Assembly: GCF_004664715.2 (NCBI RefSeq)
Contig: NC_051071.1
Location: 35,365,030-35,429,029 of the forward strand
Length of the DNA: 64,000 nt
Reading direction: 5' to 3'
Source of the DNA: Peromyscus leucopus
Lineage: Eukaryota > Chordata > Mammalia > Rodentia > Cricetidae
The translations under genes were made by a program, and so were the position numbers. Under the pieces are notes generated by a model. That model was given only the letters and a program-made list of their open reading frames with translations. It had not been told where the DNA came from and searched no databases. Shown piece by piece: positions 38,325-50,779 of this stretch (positions are counted from its first letter, which is position 1; each line of letters begins with the position of its first letter).

Positions 38325-38780
38325 GAAAGCAGATTTAATTGCAACCATTTTATAAAAGAAAATAAAACCCACAATTATGTAAATTAGTCTACAAAGTTTA
38401 GAATTTTAATTATTGCTATATAACATACTCCCTAGGTGGTACTCACAAAGTGATTAATTAATATTATTAAAAGTTTCATGCTTTTTATAAACATTTATTG
38501 GCAATTTGATCCTTCCAACGAGTTTTATATATCAGAAAGCAATATGATGTATATTGTATATTGTTAAGACATGAGGTGTAGATGGAAATCTTAGAACATT
38601 CTCTAACAACCTAGTCCATCATATTTTTTTTCATTGCTTTCAGTACACTGAGATACATCACAGTTAAAGTACTTTGGGCCAAAACAAATTTATAGCATGC
38701 TTCATTTTAACTTTCAGTTCTTTTAGTTATAGACCACCATAACAAAAAATGATGATAAAATAACAATGAAGTCTTGTGAG
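38325..38780. other. No recognised feature
   Basis: AT-rich unique-looking DNA. Confidence 0.5.
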
Positions 38781-38785
38781 GGAAT

Positions 38786-38989
38786 TGTTTTATTTTTTGT
38801 TATGTGTGTATGTTTGTGTCAATGTAGGTATAAGCACATGTAAGTGCTAGTGCCACTGAGAAGGTGTTGAGTAATGCTGACTGGGTTATAGACAGTTATA
38901 AGTTGGTCCATGTGGGTGCTGGGAATTGAATTCAGGTCCTTTTTTAGAGCAACGCATGCTCATATCTACTGAGCAACCCTTCCAGCCCC
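38786..38989 (-). mobile_element. B2/B3 SINE, antisense
   Basis: 'gtgggtgctgggaattgaattcaggtcc ... ctactgagcaacccttccagcccc' is the antisense head of B2/B3. It is followed directly by a GAAA repeat. Confidence 0.85.
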
Positions 38990-39003
38990 ACTTAGAAAGA
39001 TTA

Positions 39004-39006
39004 AAA

Positions 39007-39086
<80 letters not shown>

Positions 39087-39102
39087 GAAAGAAAGAAAGA
39101 AG
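39004..39102. repeat. (GAAA)n microsatellite
   Basis: About 24 near-perfect AAAG units; it creates Lys-Lys-Glu-Arg and Phe-Leu-Ser ORFs. Confidence 0.97.
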
Positions 39103-39244
39103 GAAACGTGACTGATCATCTAACTGCGGGAACTATGAGAATGAGCCATCTTAGAGACATTTCATTTTTCACATAAAAGGCCTGTTTAAACTTGCTGATG
39201 TCATATTCTCTGAAATTGTGATAGATGAACTTTATCTGTAGGAT

Positions 39245-39600
39245 GTATTATGTAGCACTACTTGTTGCTCTAGTGGCAGAGAGACTGGGAAAATGGAGCC
39301 AATAAGTCTCATCTCATGCAATAGCCAGCTTTATTTAGAGGATCAGACAATGTATACCCAAAAGTTAATAAGAATCATGTGAGTAAAATATACAATCACA
39401 AGGACAAGCCATACAAGACAAAAACATGTTTTCCCACAGAGGCATATAAACAAATAACAATAACCAGCATTAATGAATAATCTGCAACAAACTCACTCCC
39501 GTCCAGTACATCTGGGAGTGTCATATAAACACATTACAAGAGTAGTTCTGTGTTTTGAAGAAACTGAGGTCACAAGACTCCTCTCTTTTATTCTTTGAGT
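39245..39600 (-). mobile_element. Possible old LTR, antisense
   Basis: 'caatagccagctttatttagagg' gives a minus-strand AATAAA, in a block whose texture (many short A/C-rich words, 'cactcccgtccagtacatc') differs from the flanks. No TSD or TG/CA boundary resolved; weak call. Confidence 0.25.
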
Positions 39601-39602
39601 AT

Positions 39603-39836
39603 TCCAATTTTACTATATGTGCTGCTGAAGCAAGGACTTTTTTGAGTTTTCTCACAAGTACTCACAGTTCTCCTCACACAACTACATTCTTGGACTGTTT
39701 TCCAACATAGTACTACATGTTTCCACTGTGGGTTAGATTCATCTTACTAATGTCATAACATTCAACTTATCTATAGGACTTTCTTTTCTCAATAAAATGT
39801 TAATATGTGTAATATAGATTTACATGTATAGGCATG

Positions 39837-39841
<5 letters not shown>
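39603..39841. other. No recognised feature
   Basis: AT-rich unique-looking DNA. Confidence 0.45.

Positions 39842-39880
<39 letters not shown>
39842..39880. repeat. (GT)n microsatellite
   Basis: About 19 GT units at the edge of the following SINE. Confidence 0.97.
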
Positions 39881-39882
<2 letters not shown>

Positions 39883-40085
39883 GCTGGGGATTTATCCTAA
39901 GACATGTTGTATGCTAAGCAAGTACTCTATGTCTGAGTTACCATAATCACTTTTTAAAATACTTATCACTTTTGAATTTTTTTCAATACAAAGGGTCACT
40001 AATTTGCTTGGCTGGTCTTAGACTTTCTCTGTAGTGCAGGTTGAATTTGAAATTGTGAGTCTATTGCTTCTGCCGCCTGAATAGA
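39881..40085 (-). mobile_element. B4-like composite SINE (ID plus B1), antisense
   Basis: The first half 'gctggggatttatcctaagacatgttgtatgctaagcaagtactctatgtctgagtta' is antisense ID. The second half, 'ggctggtcttagactttctctgtagtgcagg ... ctgccgcctgaat', is degraded antisense B1. The fused order is that of B4. Confidence 0.65.
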
Positions 40086-40189
40086 GAGAGGCCTAGCTTA
40101 TCTCGTATTCTTCAGTGATATGATCTGCTGTAGGTAGAACATGAAATGAGTAATTACTAATTAAAACAGTATGAGGATACAAAGTGGAT

Positions 40190-40290
40190 GAATAGGGAGG
40201 TTGGATCTGGGGAAAAGGGGGGGGCTGAGATAAATCTGTTCAAAAAGATTAAAATATGAAATTCTCAAAGAATTAATAGAAACATTATTA
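40190..40290 (+). mobile_element. Old L1 3' end remnant
   Basis: 'gaggttggatctggggaaaag' and 'atgaaattctcaaagaattaatag' with an A-rich end match the terminus of old rodent L1 3' UTRs (compare 49560-49600). Confidence 0.5.
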
Positions 40291-41368
40291 TAAAAATAGA
40301 AAAATGGCAAAATTAGAAAATTTGGTAAACGGACTTGAACTCAACCCACAATCCAAAGTCAACACTAGTTGACCCGAAACCATCACAGAAACTGAAGCAC
40401 AGAGTCTAACTGTGTGAAATGGTTCAATTTCAAAGGCAATGCAATTACCAAGTGGTAGTCATAGTAGCTAACTAGCATACAAGCCTATGTTTGAAAATAA
40501 AACATATTCCATCTGTTCCTTTAAGAAAATGAGTAAACTCTTTCAAGAATATAATCCTTTTAGGATTTGGGCAATTTGTTATACCTTCCAAAACCAGACT
40601 AAGAAATCACAGCCACTGATGCATAATGTGTTTTGACAATTTATTTAGCATATCATTAATCTCTCCACTTTATTTCTGTGAATTTAGGTAATGTTAACCT
40701 GCCACATTCATCATATTTTCTATTTTAATCTTCAATTATTTATGGATTAAATTATTTAAGTCAATAATTCAATTCTATGTACCAAATCATCAGTTACCAC
40801 CATTTCATTGACTGAAATGCTTTTGTTTATAACAATTTCCCCCCTTCATCTCAATAATCATATTGGAAACATACAAGAGGTTGAGATTTATGTTTGGATT
40901 CAAGTACAGCTACTTGATGTTGCTGCACCTCAAATTCTTATTAGTACTTATCTTTTTAGTGCTTACTTATGAGGTAAGTCAATATATTTTTTGGCACAAC
41001 TATTAACACTTGGAGACAAGCACAGGGGAAATTTATGGTTATGAGACAAGGATATATCTTTGTCTGGAATAAAATGCACCATCATGACAAGTTCAAATAT
41101 ACCTTTAGAAATAACCCACTGGACAGACAGCATCATCCTCATATGTTAAATGACATTCCTAAGTTTCCCATTTGCTTTGCTCCACCTCACCACAATCCCT
41201 CCTCAAAATACCCTTGTCATACTGTTTCTGCAGCAGCAAATGTCTTTCCTTCAAGACTCAATTCATATAGAACCTCCCAAGGAAATCTGTGATTCTTCAG
41301 TGATGTTTTAGTTGTTTGATTCTCTTTAGTTCTACAGTTTTCACTATGACTGAGTCTGCACTTGAAGA
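40291..41368. other. No recognised feature
   Basis: Unique-looking DNA; the 85-codon ORF at 41035-41292 has no recognisable domain. Confidence 0.45.
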
Positions 41369-41378
41369 ACCAAGAAAA

Positions 41379-41556
41379 GGGGCCAGGTGGCAGTGGTGGT
41401 GGCACATGCCTTTAATCCCAGCACTCAGGAGGCAGAACCAGGCAGATGTCTGTGAGTTCAAGGCCAGCCTGGTCTACAGAGCAAGATCCAGGACAGGCAC
41501 CAAAACTACAGAGAAACCCTGTCTCAAACAAAAAACCAAAAACACCCAAAATAAAA
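41379..41556 (+). mobile_element. B1 SINE
   Basis: Complete sense B1 with A-rich tail, flanked by a perfect 10-bp TSD accaagaaaa (41369-41378 and 41557-41566). Confidence 0.96.
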
Positions 41557-41673
41557 ACCAAGAAAATAGGCATAGGGAGTGTTTGAGATTTTGTTACTTA
41601 TTTCCACAATGCTAATAACTGTGATATGGAAAGAAAGAGTGAGAATTATTTCTACTTTTTGAAAATATATGAA

Positions 41674-42192
41674 TGTAGCTAGAGTTTTCCTGCCTTGCCC
41701 ACAGTCAGGACATATCTTTGTCTCCTGCCAGTCCCACAGCCACTCAGACCCAACCAAGTAAACACAGAGACTTATATTGCTTCAAACTGTATGGCCGTGG
41801 CAGACTTCTTACTAACTGTTCTTATAGCTTAAATTAATCCATTTCCATAAATCTATACCTTGCCATGTGGCTTGTGGCTTAAGGGCATTCTCACATGCGC
41901 TTGTCCTGGCGGTGGCTGGCAGTGACTCCTTCTGCCTTCCTGTTCTTTTATTTCTCCTCTCTGTTAGTCCCGCCTATACTTCCTTCCTAGCCAGGGGCCA
42001 ATCAGTGTTTTATTTATTGACCAATCAGAGCAACTTGACATACAGACCATCCCACAGCACAGTCAAGTGCAGACCATCTCAGACACCAGCACTCAGGCCA
42101 GTGGTCCTAATCATCCTCTGCAGACCTGCTGGGTAAAGCCATGAGGAACCCGAGAACGAGCTCCCACAGGACATATAGAACATCCCACAGCA
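41674..42192 (-). mobile_element. Solo LTR (ERVK-like), family copy 2
   Basis: 519 bp, TG to CA, with a perfect 6-bp TSD tatgaa (41668-41673 and 42193-42198). Antisense copy of the family at 30799-31319, collinear end to end. It also carries the duplicated 23-base phrase (42037-42059 and 42170-42192), so the duplication predates both insertions. Confidence 0.93.
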
Positions 42193-42199
42193 TATGAAC

Positions 42200-42554
42200 A
42201 TTGTGAGAAGATCAAATATTTTTATGTTCCCTACTGACCTGAATGGTTACTGAAGTCTTCACAAATTCAATCCTATATAGAACTGCATGTTAAAGATATG
42301 GCACACCATAGAGAATATTTCAGAAAGAATCAAAGTTTGATTATAAATGAATTTATAATTACACATAATTGTCTAATTTTAGTATGTTGTATCTTGTAGA
42401 TTATTCAAAATGGCTCTATCAAGTTGTGGTATTTGAAATTTAAGGTAAATATTAAGAATTTAGAGAATTTCTATGATTCTCTGTTCTTGTTAAAACTTGT
42501 TTTTCTATATCTGCATTTGGAGAAGTCAGTTGGACTTACTTTTTCTTGTTAAAC

Positions 42555-42555
<1 letters not shown>
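42200..42555. other. No recognised feature
   Basis: AT-rich unique-looking DNA. Confidence 0.5.

Positions 42556-42607
<52 letters not shown>
42556..42607. repeat. (GT)n microsatellite
   Basis: About 26 GT units. Confidence 0.97.
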
Positions 42608-42608
<1 letters not shown>

Positions 42609-42609
42609 T

Positions 42610-42903
42610 ATGTACACATGCATGGGTGTATGTGTTTATGTGAGTGAGTGGAGTATTTGAATACTCCAGAACATTCCTGAAGGACCACCTCCAATCTCAG
42701 TCCTACTTTATATCTTCTTTGAAAGAGAGTGTTTGTTTCTTGCCACTGTGATTACCAGGCTTTGTGATCTAAAATTTCCCATGGATTTTGGATTCATCTG
42801 CCTTTGCCTCCTGTCACCCTGTAAAAGTAATACAGCGGATTCAATTCTGGTCCTTATGCTTGTACAACAAGCACTTTACCCACTCAACCATTTCCAGGCC
42901 TTA
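42610..42903 (-). mobile_element. B4-type composite SINE, antisense, degraded
   Basis: Ends with antisense tRNA-head text 'gattcaattctggtccttatgcttgtacaacaagcactttacccactcaaccatttccaggcc'. The middle resembles the element at 36915-37130. Confidence 0.65.
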
Positions 42904-42994
42904 TTGTATTTTTTACAAAGACTTCAATAATTTTGATATGAATTTAACTGTGATAGAATAATTCCAGCATATTGATTATCCTCAATATTAAAAA

Positions 42995-43205
42995 AAAGAT
43001 TCATTTTTCTTTTCTGTGTATAATTGTTCTGTATGCATGGGTGCATACGTACTGTGTGTGTCTGGTGCTTGCAGAAGCCAGAGGTGTCACATTCCTAGAA
43101 TTGGAGTTTCATGGTTGTGAGCCACCATGTAAGTGCTAGGAATTGAACCCAGGTATTCTTGAAGAGCAACCAGTGCTCTTAACTACTGAGTCATCTTCCC
43201 AGCCC
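42995..43205 (-). mobile_element. B2/B3 SINE, antisense
   Basis: 'ggttgtgagccaccatgtaagtgctaggaattgaacccaggtattc ... cttaactactgagtcatcttcccagccc' is well preserved antisense B3/B2. Confidence 0.92.
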
Positions 43206-43209
43206 TTAG

Positions 43210-45222
43210 CCTCAACATTTTTATGCTCAATGATGCATTTTTGATTATGGATGAGCTTATGAAATTCATAAATTAACATCAGCCATTCATTCTTTTCATT
43301 CTCTACTCACTACATAAAAAATTCCATCCAACAGAAAACCAGCACACTGTCCTACATTGCATCTTCACAGTGTTTTTGCCATCAGTGATGTTTGTCATTT
43401 AAATTTGTATGAGGAGGATAGCCCTGATACTATCCTTATCAGACTGAATATTTGGTGTTTGTCAGGTAATTTTCAGATACTTAAGAGATTTTTCTTATTT
43501 AATACCAGGTGGACACTGGGAAGTAGCTGCCATAATTTTAATCATATTTAAATAGAAAATTGGATGGGAGATAACTAGATATGATCTATATATTATATTA
43601 TAAGATAAGCTTATTTCTCTATAGAAACTTTTAAAAAATAGAATCTTGTCTTTAACTTTATATCTGAAATATTTCAAATAGCTAAATCCTTCAATGGTAC
43701 TTTATAAATGAGTGTCACACTTTGGATTGACAAAGCTGAATTTAGATGTTCAACGAGAGTAGTTAATAGAGTTTTAATATAGACACTTCCAGACACTGAC
43801 AGACAAAAAGCGATCTCCTCCAAGCACATAAACTAATTTCAGTCCTCATTTTCCAAACTTGGAAAAGTTTTGAGACACAATGAAAACATCCCATTCACAG
43901 CCGACAAGGTCAGGGGGCAATATAAATTACTAGCAAGGTAAAAAGCACTCCTGACCTCATGTTAACCATGGGAACATCTGAGCAATAAATAAAGCAGAAA
44001 ATAAAGTGTTTGATATACTTTATAACACTTAGCAAAATTCTTACCAATGTACTGTAATAACAAACCAAATGAGTGTATGATTATCAATTTAAAAAAGTTT
44101 ATACTCTTAACGCATTATTTAAAGTGAGATTTGAGTTTTAATTTTAGTATATGATAAGTACACCAGTAAAAATAAGATGAATTTCATGTATGCTAGACAG
44201 AATATTTTTTTTAGAAGTCAGATTAAGTAAATTAACTGATGAAGAAAGGAAATTTTTCTCAGTAAAAGAAATATTTAATTCTCTCATCATTTCATACTTT
44301 TCTGTACATTTCTAACAATGAACATAGTATATTTAAATTAGGATTCATATGTTTTCTTAATATTTACTTTCTATAAGTGAAACTTCTTCTAGAAAAATTG
44401 AATGTGGCATATATTCCCATCATAACACTACAGCAGGCTATTAGTGAGCTTTCTGCCTGAATCAATAAGCATATGTGTGTATGTACTGTGTGTGTGTGTT
44501 GTCTAATAAAGGGCAACATTTAGGAAGTACGATATTAACTTACAGAGTTATTTAAACTATTTTAATTTAAAACAAAAAAAGGTTCTTAACTTGGATATCT
44601 AAGCTTTATACTCAATTTTTCTATGTGCTAGTTATAATATTTTAGGTAAGTTATTCAATCTCTGAGTTCCCCAGTTCCCTACCTCATTTTAATATCTACC
44701 TTGTAACATTTTATAGGGATTTCATGGAGTTCCAAAAATAATGAATAATATTTAATTTTGAATTTTATTTTGTTTACTTAGCAATTTATTGATGACTATA
44801 CACGAGTTCCACCCATATTGGGAAAATGAAGGCGAGGTTCATGAAGATATTAGGAGGTTGGAAGGGATAATTGCTAGTTCCTTGGTCAGGACTCTTCTTA
44901 CATAAAGATTGTTTCCATGATCGCAATATCTATTCTTCTAAGTTATCGCTCTTCTAAATAAGCCCATTCAGATAAAATAAAATCAAATAAAAGAGTGGGA
45001 ATAAGGTGGTGTCAGGGGACAGTTATAAACAGTGGATCCAGCAGATCTAGTTATTAATTGTAGTGATGATCATGGATTTGAATAAATAACTTTGTTTTTT
45101 CTGTATCTGCAGAGTAGGAATTGGTTTCAACTATGCATCCAGACTCTGATGTACAGAGTCTTAGGAAAACCTTACTTCCTTCTGTCAATTTATCTGTCTT
45201 TAGATTTTAATACTTAATTTCC
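43210..45222. other. No recognised feature
   Basis: About 2 kb of AT-rich, apparently single-copy DNA. A short GT-rich patch lies near 44480-44500. Confidence 0.5.
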
Positions 45223-45223
45223 T

Positions 45224-45391
45224 TTTGAAACAGGGTCTCACAATGTAGCACTGGCTGGCCAGGAACTTGCTACAAAGACCAGGTTAGCCTGGAACTCACA
45301 GAGATCCATCTGTCCCTGCCTCAAAAGCTGGGATAAGGCATAAGCTGGGATAAGTGGTTGCACACGCAACCACTCCCAGCTATACTTCAAT
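45224..45391 (-). mobile_element. B1 SINE, antisense, old
   Basis: 'gaaacagggtctcacaatgtagcactggctggcc ... ggaactcacagagatccatctgtccctgcc' is antisense B1 with an internal duplication of 'ctgggataag' near 45330-45356. Confidence 0.8.
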
Positions 45392-45394
45392 GCT

Positions 45395-46086
45395 TTAACT
45401 CACCAATCACGACCATTCCTAACAGCCTGAAACTATAGGACCCAATTCGCTTAAGCGTCTGCTGTTTTTGTTTCTAGAGGAACAAGTGTTGGGCAGTGCC
45501 TACTTACAGCAAAAGTCCTGCAGCCACAACGGTGAGGGATGATCAGGGCCTTATGAGTTAAAATTCTAGCTCCTCACTACTGTCTTACAATGATACTGGA
45601 GAAAGCAATTAGTTCTGAGACTTTGGATACCCATGCTGAATTGATAACAATGATTATGCCTAATAACAGACAACAGAGAAAAAAGAAAAATACTCAACAC
45701 TCACAAAAAAATGGACTAGATTGAGTTAGAATGGCTCAGGTCTCTAGCAAAGCATGTTCTGTTTATTTGAAATCCATCAAGTACCAATAGCAAACATGAC
45801 CTAGAATATAACATTCTCCGAATGAAACAAGAGCTGTTCATGTGTCTGCAAAGCTTTGCAGCTCATTCATGCCTCCTTCTTAGCATCACTGCTAACAACC
45901 CAAGTGAAATTTGGTAGTTACCATACTGTTGCACACTCCTCCATAAGCAGAGTTGTGTATTAGGGAAATGGAATGTATTTTGGATTTTGCCCACATTCAG
46001 TCTCTGACCCCCCCTTTAATTCTTTACATTCCTGCCTCCAAATCACATGCCCTAGACCAAGACAACAGACAGAACTTCTTTAATTG
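45395..46086. other. No recognised feature
   Basis: Unique-looking DNA. Confidence 0.5.
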
Positions 46087-46094
46087 TTAATTTA

Positions 46095-46260
46095 AGTTTT
46101 TGTTTCTTTTTTTTGTTTTTGAGACAAGGTTTCTCTGTGTAGCCCTGGCTGTCCTGGAACTAGCTCTGTAGACCAGGCTGACCTCAAAGTTACAGAGATC
46201 CACCTGGATCTTCCTCCTGAATGCTAGGTTTAAAGGTGCGCACCACCATCACCACCCAGC
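46095..46260 (-). mobile_element. B1 SINE, antisense
   Basis: Antisense B1 with T-rich tail, flanked by ttaattta at 46087-46094 and 46261-46268. The duplication matches the start of the antisense L1 UTR, which suggests insertion at its edge. Confidence 0.92.
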
Positions 46261-46264
46261 TTAA

Positions 46265-46427
46265 TTTATATTTTTTAAGAATTTTACATATGAATACTAT
46301 ATTTACATTTATATTCCTCTCTGTTCTCCAATTTCCTCCATCTCCCCATCAATTTCCACTCAAATTCATTACTTCTTACTCTTTAATTATTGTTTATTAT
46401 AAACACATATGCACACACACACACAAG

Positions 46428-46483
<56 letters not shown>

Positions 46484-46720
46484 TACTGAGTCCAAATTCA
46501 TCTATGTAGAATTGACAAATTACAATTGGATAACTTATCAGGGGACTCATCTCTGAAGAAAGAAAAATATTTTTTTCTCTCTCAGTAACAATTGATTGCC
46601 TTATCCAGGGTTGGGACCTTATAACAGTTCCCCCAAGAGATCCACGATTGGTCAAAGTACAGAAAATAAGTGATTGGGAGGTGCCAGCCCAAATATTGTA
46701 TTTAAAATGCAACTCCTAAT
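46265..46720 (-). mobile_element. L1 3' UTR fragment, antisense
   Basis: 'tcctactgagtccaaattcatc', 'aattggataacttatcaggggactcatc' and 'ccttatccagggttgggacc' are in the order expected for antisense murine L1 3' UTR. A (CA)n/(GA)n tract interrupts it. Confidence 0.65.
46411..46480. repeat. (CA)n then (GA)n microsatellite
   Basis: Short CA run at 46411-46424 and about 24 GA units at 46431-46480. Confidence 0.97.
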
Positions 46721-47184
46721 AGTTAAGGCTCAGGGAAAATCATGGAAGAGTGTGATTGTGAAAAAGAAAGATTGTAAAAGCCAGACTATCAAGAAGTCAG
46801 CTGCTAGACACTTGTATAGCCACAACAAGGAAGCTGCCCCCATTTATTCTCAACAACATGGTTGCCTAAACAAGACCTGCTTAACCACCACACCAGATTT
46901 GCTCTCTTTAGGAAGAAAATATTTGTTCTCACCCTGTTTCCAGGAGAAAATTCAAAGTTTTAAATGCTATATTGTCATATTAAACAAATTAACACTGATA
47001 TCATGAACACAAATTAGTTTTTATTTCAAGTGTAGCGATTTTAAAACTAAAGTCAAGGGTTAGCCTATTATTTTCTAGGAATGTCATAATAAAAACCACA
47101 TACTCAGTGATTTAAAATACAACAATATCTTCCTTCACATTATTGGAAACTAGAAGTTCAAGCCAAGATGTTGGAAGGGAGCTG
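46721..47184. other. No recognised feature
   Basis: The 110-codon ORF at 46674-47006 begins inside the L1 UTR and has no recognisable domain. Confidence 0.45.
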
Positions 47185-47491
47185 CAGAGAAGGCTCAATG
47201 GTCAAAGGATGAGTCTAGAGCCCTGGATCCATACAAAACCAGATGTGGTAACATGTGCATATGTAATCCCAGAACTCCTATGGAGAGAGGGGAAGTGGAG
47301 ACAAGAATATCCCCAAAAGCTCATGGGCTGCTAGCTTGGAATACACCGCAAAAAAAAAAAAAAAAAAGAATCCATAAAGGGAGACCTTGTCTCAAACAAG
47401 AGAGCTGATATGGACTAACCCATGAGGTTCTCCACTTACCTCCACACATATAGTATGGAATGCACATGAATGTGCTCAAGCACACACTCAT

Positions 47492-47521
<30 letters not shown>
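47185..47521 (+). mobile_element. B3-type long SINE with A-run and (CA)n tail
   Basis: Head 'gggagctgcagagaaggctcaatggtcaaag', then 'ccagatgtggtaacatgtgcatatgtaatcccagaactcctatgg' and 'gagaccttgtctcaaacaag'. It ends in (CA)n at about 47495-47521. An A-run at 47350-47367 interrupts the middle. Confidence 0.75.
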
Positions 47522-47525
<4 letters not shown>

Positions 47526-47529
47526 ACAC

Positions 47530-47878
47530 ACTAAGACTACAAAGGATATCAGAGAGATAGTTTCTTCTAAAACTTCCACCTTATAGATGGCTAAATTTTC
47601 TATGCATTTTCATATAATACTTCCTTAAAATGTATGTGACTTTGTATAGTCTTACAGTGGATGGCACTATTTGCATTTTATTAATACTAACTTAATGATT
47701 TTATTTTAATTGTCTCCTTAAAGAAAGATATGACATTAAGATATTACCTTAAGGTAATACCTATTAAGATAACAAAATATAGACTGTCACACTAGCATTT
47801 CATCTCATGAATCCTTGAAAATCCAAATAAGAGCAAATCTGATGTTAGTGCAACTACAGTAAAAACACTACATGGAAT
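47530..47878. other. No recognised feature
   Basis: AT-rich unique-looking DNA. Confidence 0.5.
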
Positions 47879-47892
47879 TCATTACAGTATAT

Positions 47893-48034
47893 ATTGGTTT
47901 TTTCGAGACAGGGTTTCTCTGTGTAGCTTTGCTTCTTTCCTGGGACTCACTTGGTAGCCCAGGCTGGCCTCGAACTCACAGAGATCTGCCTGGCTCTGCT
48001 GGGATTAAAGGTTTGCACCACCACTGCCCGGCTA
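47893..48034 (-). mobile_element. B1 SINE, antisense
   Basis: Antisense B1 with retained 'cgagacagggtttctctgtgtagc' and an internal loss near the 'cctggctctgctggg' point. Perfect 14-bp TSD tcattacagtatat (47879-47892 and 48035-48048). Confidence 0.96.
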
Positions 48035-48359
48035 TCATTACAGTATATTAAGCATCTTATCCATTTACTATTTAACAATAATTTAATAAATATCTGCTAT
48101 ATATCAAATTGGAGCTTACTGTTTGTTAACTTGTGAAAAATGGGATAGGGACACATTTAAAATTCAAATCTGAGGGAATCTTAACTGGGAAGAAGAATGG
48201 ATGGGTAAGATAGAAGAGGAGTTGGGGGAGAATAATTAACACTAAATACGCTTGAAAATAGAAATGAAAATCCTCAATTTTATGATTTTCATGTATATGT
48301 ACATATATATATATACATACATATATATTATGAGTACATACATATTCATATAAAAATTT

Positions 48360-49625
48360 AGTAGGTGTTATACCACACAGGGGATAATAACTCCTTCCTG
48401 AAGCCAAGAAGCCAAATAAAAAGCTCAGTGCCAGATATATAACCCCTCAAGTTGTTGGTCATGGGTGTTCTGGAGACCTGCAACACAATACAGCCTCCTG
48501 CCATTGCTCTTGGTTTTCCACTAGAACTTGATAGTAAAACTCTACTGCTAAATGTACTACATACTTTATTCACTGCACATTGGGAAATCAAGTTGGTTCT
48601 GCCAAGGAAGCCTCCTTCCTGCTGACTAGCTTCCATAACATTGAAAGGTGCTATGTAGGCTAGTGGGAGGGAAATGTTATCAACAGCTTTATCCATCTGT
48701 GAACCACAAGAAATACAATAGTGGTATGCATTGTCAAGATATGCCCCTGCATGCAAAAGTGGCACTAATGTTCTGGGAGTGACCAACCACTTTCTGATTT
48801 AATTGAAGGCACCCTTTGTAAGGGCAAACTCATGCCTGATATCATAAATATGGCTAAGAACCCAAGGTTATGGAGCTGGCACGCCCCAGAAGTGAACCTA
48901 CTCTTATTATTCTGCTAAACTGACATTATATGAAACTGCTCTCTGTACTCATATCTCCTTAGATATCATCCCAGTTTCCTTGTGGAGTAGATGGTTGTTA
49001 ACACAGTTAGTTAATTGAAGTGCAGAGAATGTGCATCAATGGAATGCTCAGCCAAAAAAGGGACATCGACATTACCCTCACACAACACATGCAAGGCTCA
49101 GCGATCATTGTGGAGAAAGTGGCAGAGAGGTAGTAATGGCCAGAGGTTTAGGAAGACCAAAGAAACCACTGTCTCCAGGATGTGACAGGTTTAATGCACA
49201 GTGAACTCAGAGCAGCTGCTGTCACCTGCATAATACCTGTACAAGATCAAGCCAGTCAGTATTGTAACACAGAGGGTGAAGAGATCTACAAGTCCAATGA
49301 CTAACAGAGGAACTATGAAGTTGTTGATATGAAGAGTTGAAGATTTCTCAAGGAAAGTGTGTAGCCCCTTTGTAGATTGATTATGTTCTAGTGGATGACT
49401 CCAGACCTAGGGGTATATAGGTAACACAAGTTGAACTCAGTAAGTTGCAAATAAAAATAGAAAATAAAAGAAGAGAGGAACTGGCAGTGGAAGGAAGGTG
49501 AGAGTAGACCTTCAAAGGAGTCAGTCAGAGGAGCGAGGAATGAATTACGATCAAAATATACTCTATGGAATTTTTAAAGAATTAGTAAAATGTCATATTT
49601 TTAAAAAATAAATAAAATAAAAATC
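48360..49625 (+). mobile_element. Old L1 3' UTR (Lx-like), sense
   Basis: Long UTR with 'gggagtgaccaaccactttctg', 'aaactcatgcctgatatcataaatatggct' and 'ctctgtactcatatctcctta'. It ends in 'gatcaaaatatactctatggaatttttaaagaattag' plus an A-rich tail. The minus ORF of 142 codons (48358-48786) is antisense to it. Confidence 0.7.
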
Positions 49626-49629
49626 TAAG

Positions 49630-50775
<1,146 letters not shown>

Positions 50776-50779
50776 TTAA

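Noticed and set aside
39004..39102. CRISPR-like array
   Set aside because: Short-period tandem repeats without spacers; the same holds for all other repeat tracts in this eukaryotic window.
38886..39119. Lys/Glu-rich or Phe/Leu/Ser-rich ORFs
   Set aside because: Produced by the (GAAA)n tract.
46221..46712. Two ORFs over 100 codons on opposite strands
   Set aside because: They cross a B1, an L1 UTR and a (GA)n repeat; composite artefacts.
48358..48786. 142-codon minus-strand ORF
   Set aside because: Antisense to an old L1 3' UTR; no recognisable domain.
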